DNA of 64,000 bases. It comes from Streptococcus gallolyticus subsp. gallolyticus DSM 16831. GTDB taxonomy: Bacteria > Bacillota > Bacilli > Lactobacillales > Streptococcaceae. Under the pieces are notes generated by a model. It was not told the DNA's origin, ran no database searches, and worked only from the letters and a program-made list of their open reading frames with translations. Positions 58,018-64,000 of this stretch are shown here, in pieces; within the stretch, counting starts at the first letter, position 1, and every line of letters starts with the position of its first letter. The DNA lies in NCBI RefSeq assembly GCF_002000985.1, contig NZ_CP018822.1, positions 824,001-888,000 of the forward strand. The letters run 5' to 3'. Both the position numbers and the translations under genes were made by a program.

Positions 58018-59040
58018 ATGAAAAAAGAGGATAAAATTGCTATTCTTGGGATAACGGGGTACATGGGAGCTTGGGTGGCTAAAAAACTAAGCGACCAAGG
58101 TTTTACTAATATTGTTGGGACGTATTATAATCAAGAGAAAATGGATGATTTACAGCAACGTCTCCCGCATATACGTGGGATTCGTGCTGATATTTTGAAA
58201 ACTAGTGACCAAGAAAAATTGAACGAATTTTTAGCTGATGTTAAATGGATTTTTAATAACACGGCGCCTTTCACAGGAAAAGAGCAAAGTTTGGAAGACT
58301 TTGCGACTACGAAGATCTTAGCGATTAATCATCTTTTCAAAATCGTAAATCATATTCAATCTGTCGAAAAAATTGTTCACCTTGGTTCAGGTGGTTCGGT
58401 TGGCTTTGGCATTGTTGATGATGCAAAATTAATCTTAACCGAAGATGATTGGACGGATTTAAATTTACCCGATTATCCTTATGATAAATTCATGATGGCA
58501 AAGGTTGCTGAAGAAAAAAGAATTCTTGATTTAGCAGAAATTTGCAATGTTCCTGTTAGCATTGTTGACCCGATGAATGTTGTTGGACCAAGTTTTACGC
58601 CATGGCAACATGATATGGTATACGCCAATTTGGCTAACAGAGAAACGATTAACAATGGGCAAATGGATTGTGTGGATGTTCGAGATGTGGCGGACTTAGA
58701 AATTGCTTTAATGACGAATCCAGCAGCAAATGGTAAAAGGGTATTAGGACTTGGCTATACACTATCTTTTGCAGAATTATTGAAGGTAACGAAGCAAACA
58801 TTGACTGACGAAGAAATTAAAGAGCTGTTTGGTGGTTTACCTCGCTTGATTTCACTTGAAGATATTTTGGCAAGTTGGCAACCTTTCCGTCAGACAAGTT
58901 ATTACAAAGACCAAGTCAAACGCATGACAGGTGAGAGAATTTATAAAACGAAGTATCCAGAATTCTACCGTTATCAGTATGTGACTCCAGAAGAAAGTAT
59001 CGTTGCAGGTTTAAAGAAAATGAGCGCAGATAAAAAATGA
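58018..59040 (+). CDS. NAD(P)-dependent extended short-chain reductase / epimerase-like
   Basis: A 340-residue Rossmann protein of the extended SDR type (dihydroflavonol-reductase-like). Nucleotide-binding GITGYMGAWVA (12-22), LGSGGSVGFG in place of the usual active-site Ser strand, and YDKFMMAKVAEE carrying the Tyr-x-x-x-Lys-like pair (spacing altered: Y..K at YPYDK and MMAK). Probably reduces an aldehyde or ketone with NAD(P)H. Start after AAAGGAAT. Behind a MerR-type promoter shared in design with the next gene, so part of an electrophile/aldehyde response. Substrate unknown. Confidence 0.82.
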   Translation: MKKEDKIAILGITGYMGAWVAKKLSDQGFTNIVGTYYNQEKMDDLQQRLPHIRGIRADILKTSDQEKLNEFLADVKWIFNNTAPFTGKEQSLEDFATTKILAINHLFKIVNHIQSVEKIVHLGSGGSVGFGIVDDAKLILTEDDWTDLNLPDYPYDKFMMAKVAEEKRILDLAEICNVPVSIVDPMNVVGPSFTPWQHDMVYANLANRETINNGQMDCVDVRDVADLEIALMTNPAANGKRVLGLGYTLSFAELLKVTKQTLTDEEIKELFGGLPRLISLEDILASWQPFRQTSYYKDQVKRMTGERIYKTKYPEFYRYQYVTPEESIVAGLKKMSADKK

Positions 59041-59050
59041 CAATTTAAGC

Positions 59051-59081
59051 TTGACTTAGAGTTACTCTAGTTTGTTATACT
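59051..59081 (+). promoter_or_regulatory. MerR-type promoter of the second reductase
   Basis: TTGACT, 19-nt spacer, TATACT; palindrome CTTAGAGTTACTCTAG in the spacer. Confidence 0.8.
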
Positions 59082-59112
59082 GACAGTGTAAAGCAGAAAG
59101 GAGCTAATAAAA

Positions 59113-59862
59113 ATGGAAAAAACAACCGAAAAAGTTATTGTGATTACTGGAGCTTCATCTGGAATTGGTGCAGCTGCGGCTAAAGTTTTGGCTAAGAGTG
59201 GACACAAGTTAATTCTTGTAGCGCGTCGTGAAAATAAACTTCAAGAATTGGTGACAAGTATTGAAGCCGAAGGTGGCGAAGCAAAATACATTTTGGCAGA
59301 TGTTTCCCAATTGGACAAAAATCAAGAAATAGCGAAATTCGCTTTAGATTCTTATGGACGTATTGACGTTTGGATTAATAATGCAGGATTGATGCCATTG
59401 TCGGAATTCTCAAAAGGTTTGGTAGAAGAGTGGAATCAAATGATTGACGTCAACCTCAAAGGAACACTTTATGGCATTGACGCTGCTTTACCGATTATGC
59501 GTCAACAAAAATCAGGGCATTTTATCAATGTTGCCTCGCTTTCGGCACATCAATCAGGAGCAACAACTGGTGTTTACGCAGCGACTAAATTTGGGGTTTG
59601 GGCGGCAAGTGAGGCGCTTCGCCAAGAAGAAGCTGCTGCTAAATCAAATGTTAGAGTTACTGTTATTTCACCTGGGGCTGTGGACACAGAATTACCTCAA
59701 CATGCTAGTGACCAAGCCGTCAAAGAAAATCTTGCTGGTTTCTACTCAGCACTTGCTATCCCAGCAGAAGAAGTTGCACGTTGTATTCAATTTGCGATAG
59801 ACACACCTGCTAATACGTCAATTAATGAAATTGTCATCAGACCAACTGCACAAGTTTTGTAA
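59113..59862 (+). CDS. Short-chain dehydrogenase/reductase (classical SDR)
   Basis: A 249-residue classical SDR. TGASSGIGAAAA cofactor loop (12-23), NNAG (about 90-93), catalytic Ser in NVASLSA and YAATK Tyr-Lys pair. The basic RRENK after the second strand favours NADP(H). Related proteins reduce small carbonyls. Start after AAAGGAG. Own MerR-type promoter; upstream of the aldo/keto reductase remnant and the merR gene. Confidence 0.9.
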   Translation: MEKTTEKVIVITGASSGIGAAAAKVLAKSGHKLILVARRENKLQELVTSIEAEGGEAKYILADVSQLDKNQEIAKFALDSYGRIDVWINNAGLMPLSEFSKGLVEEWNQMIDVNLKGTLYGIDAALPIMRQQKSGHFINVASLSAHQSGATTGVYAATKFGVWAASEALRQEEAAAKSNVRVTVISPGAVDTELPQHASDQAVKENLAGFYSALAIPAEEVARCIQFAIDTPANTSINEIVIRPTAQVL

Positions 59863-59911
59863 GTTATCGTCTAAGGTTGGCAACTAATCTCGCGTAGAAA
59901 AGGAGATTGTC

Positions 59912-60025
59912 ATGGAATATACTAATTTAGTAAATACTGGATTACGTATCAGTCGATTGTATTTAGGAACAATGAGTTTTGAAACACGGACAAACAAAGA
60001 TGGTATTTTCCCACAGTTGGTGTAG
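59912..60025 (+). pseudogene. N-terminal remnant of an aldo/keto reductase
   Basis: After a good AAAAGGAG, ATG opens a 37-codon frame MEYTNLVNTGLRISRLYLGT..., the typical start of aldo/keto reductases (which continue with GTMSFG). It stops with TAG after FPQLV. The catalytic Asp, Tyr, Lys and His residues are missing. It sits in the reductase cluster between the SDR and merR genes, so a third carbonyl reductase has probably been lost by deletion. Confidence 0.75.
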
Positions 60026-60071
60026 GATCTGATTGTTATTCTTGGTAAACAGTTTAAGGGTGAGGTGATGC

Positions 60072-60482
60072 ATGAAAAGCATAAAAGAAATTTCAGAAGA
60101 ACTTGGCATGTCAGCTTATACCATTCGTTTTTATGAAAAGGAAGGCTTGGTTAGTATTCCACGTAATAAAAATGGTATTCGCGATTTTGATGAGGCTAGT
60201 ATTGATACCCTAAAGGCAATTAATCATTATCGTAGAGTTGGAATGTCTCTTGATGATATTCGTACGGTTATGGCTAGTTTTAATGACCATGTGTTATCAA
60301 CGAAGCTATTAGAAAAAACGAAGAAAGAATTAGATTTACAAATTTTAGAGCTTCAAGAAACACAGCACTATTTGAATGAAAAAATTGAAATTCATGGAAA
60401 ATTAGCTGAATTGCAAAAGCAAGGTTATAATGAACAAGAAAGACTGGAAGCTTATTACAAGATGCGCCGAGGTCAACAATAA
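60072..60482 (+). CDS. MerR-family regulator (AdhR/NmlR type)
   Basis: A 136-residue regulator. The N-terminal MerR winged helix is clear (SIKEISEELGMSAYTIRFYEKEGLVSIPRNKNGIRDF), followed by the dimerisation coiled coil (about 75-125). There is no metal-binding cysteine cluster and no cysteine at all in the protein, so it is not a metal sensor and not a thiol switch like some AdhR relatives. It likely activates the three 19-nt-spacer promoters at 5262, 57957 and 59051. Start after GAGGTGATG. No 19-nt-spacer promoter precedes it directly. Confidence 0.88.
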   Translation: MKSIKEISEELGMSAYTIRFYEKEGLVSIPRNKNGIRDFDEASIDTLKAINHYRRVGMSLDDIRTVMASFNDHVLSTKLLEKTKKELDLQILELQETQHYLNEKIEIHGKLAELQKQGYNEQERLEAYYKMRRGQQ

Positions 60483-60542
60483 CCAAGACTGTTATCGGTA
60501 ATTGTGATTAATGCCAAGCTCAGCATAAATCAAGTGATTGTC

Positions 60543-60571
60543 TTGTCAAATGGCTAAAAATTTGCTAGAAT
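60543..60571 (+). promoter_or_regulatory. Promoter of the pheS T-box leader
   Basis: TTGTCA, 17-nt spacer, TAGAAT; transcription would start near 60578. Confidence 0.75.
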
Positions 60572-60577
60572 GGGTTA

Positions 60578-60776
60578 TAAATTGAATAGTGTCTTATGAG
60601 ACTAGTAACCTTATGGCAGTTTAACAGGGACTGGAAGCCGTGACTGGAAGCTTCCTAGATGAAAGTTTGGCGAATTCACTCATGTTAAAGACGATAAATT
60701 AAGGTCTGCTAGTCAGATAAAAAACGGATGGTACCGCGTGTCAACGCTCCGCTATTGGAGTGTGGCACGCTTTTTT
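60578..60776 (+). promoter_or_regulatory. T-box riboswitch (tRNA-Phe) of pheS
   Basis: Stem I closes with GTCTTATGAG (60591-60600) against CTCAT (60680-60684) and AAGAC; the specifier loop pairs AGTAA (60604-60608) side with GAATTCA, giving specifier TTC (60675-60677), a Phe codon. The T-box core is GGATGGTACCGCG (60726-60738). The terminator is GCGTG...CTCC (60736-60750) against GGAG...CACGC (60757-60770) with a T run. Uncharged tRNA-Phe would allow readthrough. Confidence 0.93.
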
Positions 60777-60817
60777 CGTTTAAAAACATTAGGGTCTTAC
60801 CCAAGGAAGGAATTTTA

Positions 60818-61861
60818 ATGGATTTACAAGCGCAGTTAGAGGAATTAAAATCATCTACGCAAGCTAAATTGGCTGAAATGCGTGGAAACAATGCAAAAGA
60901 ACTTCAAGAATTACGTGTGCAAGTTCTTGGTAAAAAAGGATCATTGACAGAACTATTGAAAGGTTTGAAAGATCTTTCTAAAGAAATGCGTCCAGTTGTC
61001 GGAAAACAAGTCAATGAAGTCCGTGATGTTTTGACAAAAGCTTTCGAAGAACAAGCTAAAATTGTTGAAGCTGCTAAAATCCAAGCACAACTAGAATCAG
61101 AAAGTTTGGATGTGACACTTCCAGGACGTCAAGTTAACCTTGGTAACCGTCATGTCTTGACACAAACAAGTGAAGAAATCGAAGATATTTTCCTTGGTAT
61201 GGGATTCCAAGTTGTTGATGGTTATGAAGTGGAATCTGACTATTATAACTTTGAACGTATGAATTTGCCAAAAGACCACCCAGCGCGTGATATGCAAGAT
61301 ACGTTCTACATTACTGAAGAAATCTTGCTTCGTACGCACACAAGTCCTGTGCAAGCACGTACACTTGATAAACACGACTTTTCTAAAGGTCCTTTGAAAA
61401 TGATTTCACCAGGGCGTGTTTTCCGTCGTGACACAGATGATGCGACTCACAGCCACCAATTCCACCAAATCGAAGGTCTTGTTGTTGGGGAAAACATTTC
61501 TATGGGTGACCTAAAAGGAACGCTTGAAATGATTATCAAGAAAATGTTTGGTGAAGACCGTAAAATTCGTCTTCGTCCATCATACTTCCCATTTACTGAA
61601 CCATCAGTAGAAGTTGACGTCTCATGCTTCAAATGTGGTGGTAAAGGATGTAACGTATGTAAGAAAACTGGTTGGATTGAAATCCTTGGTGCTGGTATGG
61701 TACACCCTCGCGTTTTGGAAATGTCTGGTGTTGATTCTGAAAAATATTCTGGCTTTGCTTTTGGTCTTGGTCAAGAACGTATCGCAATGCTTCGCTATGG
61801 TATCAATGATATCCGTGGTTTCTACCAAGGCGATGTCCGTTTCTCAGAACAATTTAAATAA
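60818..61861 (+). CDS. pheS: Phenylalanyl-tRNA synthetase alpha subunit
   Basis: A 347-residue class II synthetase subunit. N-terminal coiled coil (1-85), motif 2 ([25 protein letters not shown]) and motif 3 ([17 protein letters not shown]). A CxxC pair insertion ([16 protein letters not shown]) is the form seen in many Firmicutes. Start MDLQAQL after AAGGAAGGAA; an upstream in-frame ATG lies inside the T-box. Charges tRNA-Phe with PheT. Confidence 0.98.
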   Translation: MDLQAQLEELKSSTQAKLAEMRGNNAKELQELRVQVLGKKGSLTELLKGLKDLSKEMRPVVGKQVNEVRDVLTKAFEEQAKIVEAAKIQAQLESESLDVTLPGRQVNLGNRHVLTQTSEEIEDIFLGMGFQVVDGYEVESDYYNFERMNLPKDHPARDMQDTFYITEEILLRTHTSPVQARTLDKHDFSKGPLKMISPGRVFRRDTDDATHSHQFHQIEGLVVGENISMGDLKGTLEMIIKKMFGEDRKIRLRPSYFPFTEPSVEVDVSCFKCGGKGCNVCKKTGWIEILGAGMVHPRVLEMSGVDSEKYSGFAFGLGQERIAMLRYGINDIRGFYQGDVRFSEQFK

Positions 61862-61896
61862 AACGAGATAACAGAAAAACGATTGGAGGAAAAGAT

Positions 61897-62421
61897 ATGT
61901 CAGAAATAAAAGTTGAGAAAGTGACATTGGATAAATTAAGTATCTTGCAAGACCTTAGTATTCAGACTTTTCGTGAAACCTTTGCTTTTGATAATACCGA
62001 AGAAGAACTTCAACAGTTTTTCGATGATAGTTACACTTTAGAACAACTCGAAAAAGAGGTGACTGACCCAGAATCTGATGTTCGTTTTGTCTTGGTTGAT
62101 GGGCGTGAGGTTGGCTTTATGAAAGTCAATTGGGGTGCTGCACAGACCGAACACGAACTAGAAAATGCCTTTGAAATTCAACGCATTTACATTCTTAACG
62201 AGTGTCAAGGATTAGGCTTAGGTAAGAAATTATTTGAGTTAGCGCTTGATATGGCAAAAGAAGGTGGCTTTGATTGGGCTTGGTTAGGTGTCTGGGAACA
62301 TAATGTTAAGGCACAAGGGTTCTATCGAAAATATGGTTTTGAAAAATTTTCAGAACACTCTTTTAAAGTTGGCGATAAAGTAGATACAGATTGGCTTTTG
62401 AGAAAAGCCTTGAAAGAATAA
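61897..62421 (+). CDS. GNAT-family N-acetyltransferase between pheS and pheT
   Basis: A 174-residue acetyltransferase: acetyl-CoA loop NECQGLGLGKKLFE (about 104-117), IQRIYIL strand before it, and GVWEHNVKAQGFYRKYGFEKF at the C-terminus. Resembles spermidine/spermine-type and uncharacterised GNATs. The position between the synthetase subunits is common in streptococci; its substrate is unknown. GGAGG start. Confidence 0.9.
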   Translation: MSEIKVEKVTLDKLSILQDLSIQTFRETFAFDNTEEELQQFFDDSYTLEQLEKEVTDPESDVRFVLVDGREVGFMKVNWGAAQTEHELENAFEIQRIYILNECQGLGLGKKLFELALDMAKEGGFDWAWLGVWEHNVKAQGFYRKYGFEKFSEHSFKVGDKVDTDWLLRKALKE

Positions 62422-62492
62422 CAGTAGAAAGGGATAAAGAAGCTTGCCTGTCAAACGTATTTTGACTGCGAAAAGCTTTTAACACATTATTA

Positions 62493-64000
62493 TGTTAGTA
62501 AGTTATAAATGGTTAAAAGAGCTTGTTGATGTTGATGTAACAACACATGAGCTTTCTGAAAAAATGTCAACAACAGGGATTGAAGTCGAAGGTGTTTCAA
62601 CACCATCTGAAGGCTTGACAAAACTAGTTGTTGGTCACGTTGTATCTTGTGAAGATGTTCCAGAAACACATTTGCACCTTTGCCAAGTGGATACTGGTGA
62701 TGAAGAGTTGCGTCAAATTGTCTGCGGTGCTCCAAATGTGACTGCTGGTATCAACGTCATCGTGGCTGTTCCAGGTGCACGTATTGCTGATAACTACAAA
62801 ATCAAAAAAGGTAAAATCCGTGGCATGGAATCACTTGGGATGATTTGCTCACTCCAAGAACTTGGTTTGCCAGATTCTATCATTCCAAAAGAATTCTCAG
62901 ACGGTATTCAAATTTTGCCAGAAGATGCTAAACCAGGTGATAGCATTTTCCCATATCTTGATTTAGACGATGAAATCGTTGAATTGTCAATCACGCCAAA
63001 CCGTGCAGATGCTCTTTCTATGCGTGGTGTTGCTCACGAAGTGGCTGCCATTTATGGTAAAGAAGTTCATTTCCCAGAAAAAGAACTTAAAGAAGTTTCT
63101 AAAGCAGCAAAAGATGTTATCAACGTTGCTATTGAATCTGATAAAGTCTTGACTTACAAAGCGCGCGTGGTTGAAAATGTGACTGTTAAACCAAGTCCAC
63201 AATGGTTGCAAAACCTTTTGATGAACGCTGGTATCCGTCCAATCAATAACGTTGTTGATGTGACAAACTATGTCTTGTTGTACTTTGGTCAACCAATGCA
63301 TGCCTTTGATTTGAACAAATTTGAAGATAACAAAATCGTTGCCCGCAATGCGCGTGCTGGTGAGAAATTGGTTACTCTTGACGGCGAAGAACGTGAATTG
63401 ATTGCTGAAGACCTTGTTATTACAGTTGCTGATAAACCAGTTGCACTTGCAGGTGTTATGGGTGGTCAGGCTACTGAAATTGATGACAATTCTAAAAACG
63501 TTGTGCTTGAAGCAGCAGTCTTTGACGGAACATCAATTCGTAAAACAAGCGGTCGTTTGAACCTCCGTTCTGAAAGTTCATCACGTTTTGAAAAAGGTAT
63601 CAACTATGCAACTGTTGCCGAAGCTCTTGATTTTGCAGCTGCAATGCTTACAGAATTAGCTGACGGTGATGTTCTTGCTGGTCGTGTTGAAGCTGGTTCA
63701 GTTCCAACTGAAGATGTTGAAGTATCAACAACACTTGATTATGTTAACGTTCGTTTGGGAACAGAATTGACTTACGCTGACATTGAAGATGTCTTTGCCA
63801 AACTTGGCTTTGGTTTGTCAGGAAATGCAGATAAATTTACAGTTTCTGTGCCACGTCGTCGTTGGGATATTGCTATCCAAGCTGATTTGGTTGAAGAAAT
63901 CGCACGTATTTATGGTTATGATAACCTCCCAACTACACTTCCAGAAGCTGCAGGTACAGCAGGTGAATTGACAGCGACACAAAAATTACGTCGTAAAATG
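62493..64000 (+). CDS. pheT: Phenylalanyl-tRNA synthetase beta subunit, cut by the right edge
   Basis: The frame runs open to the last base: about 502 of roughly 800 residues. N-terminal [15 protein letters not shown], tRNA-binding OB domain (about 40-150; [24 protein letters not shown]), B3/4 editing domain, and B5 (around 400-475). The right edge lies in or just after B5, so the catalytic-like core is outside. No clear Shine-Dalgarno precedes the ATG, and the 70-base gap after the GNAT gene has no terminator, so it is probably transcribed from the T-box promoter. Confidence 0.96.

Noticed and set aside
60728..60817. N-terminal extension of PheS
   Set aside because: The extension encodes the T-box core and terminator; family start is MDLQAQL.

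Overview
The window is an AT-rich Firmicutes chromosome segment. Gene content and protein sequences point to a Streptococcus of the bovis/equinus complex (S. gallolyticus, S. infantarius or S. equinus relatives). The basis is HPr/EI, GapN, an SpxR-type regulator, EpuA/EndA and GNAT-separated pheS/pheT typical of streptococci, combined with a complete glycogen operon, leucine biosynthesis and an ATP-type PEP carboxykinase. The species call is inference. I see no rRNA, tRNA, CRISPR array, prophage or intact insertion sequence; this is mostly core chromosome.

Left part (1-15.8 kb): end of an unrecognised protein, a secreted glucosaminidase, ribosomal protein L31 type B, a DHH phosphoesterase preceded by a GNAT remnant, ptsHI, gapN, PEP carboxykinase with a CcpA (cre) site, a 1573-residue cell-wall subtilase with a CodY-like box, a DEAD-box-like helicase and uridine kinase. 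15.8-21.1 kb is the leuABCD operon, preceded by CodY-like boxes and a transcription attenuator with a leucine-rich leader peptide; a DUF1294 gene sits inside it.

21.2-35 kb: free-methionine sulfoxide reductase and dnaX, DUF3272 and birA (convergent), metK behind a ~400-nt structured leader, a TetR/alpha-beta hydrolase divergent pair, a first murA, GNAT, SpxR-like regulator, methionine aminopeptidase, YihY, GtrA, and queT under a preQ1-II riboswitch. 35-48.4 kb: ligA, a diacylglycerol kinase-family lipid kinase, pullulanase and glgBCDAP. The glg genes have a strong promoter and a cre site lying inside the 3' end of the pullulanase gene, so glycogen synthesis and breakdown are probably carbon-catabolite controlled.

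48.7-64 kb: the F1Fo-ATPase operon atpEBFHAGDC, DUF1146, a second murA, epuA, endA (competence nuclease), two NAD(P)-dependent reductases each behind a MerR-type promoter with 19-nt spacer, an aldo/keto reductase remnant, the MerR regulator itself, then a Phe T-box, pheS, a GNAT gene and pheT (cut by the right edge).

The most notable cross-window signal is a set of seven genes whose ATG lies 6-7 nt after a -10 hexamer without a Shine-Dalgarno, i.e. probable leaderless mRNAs. No defence island or clearly new multi-gene system was found. The best candidates for undescribed biology are the metK leader, the leu attenuator, the leaderless gene class and the AdhR-like MerR regulon with an orphan operator.
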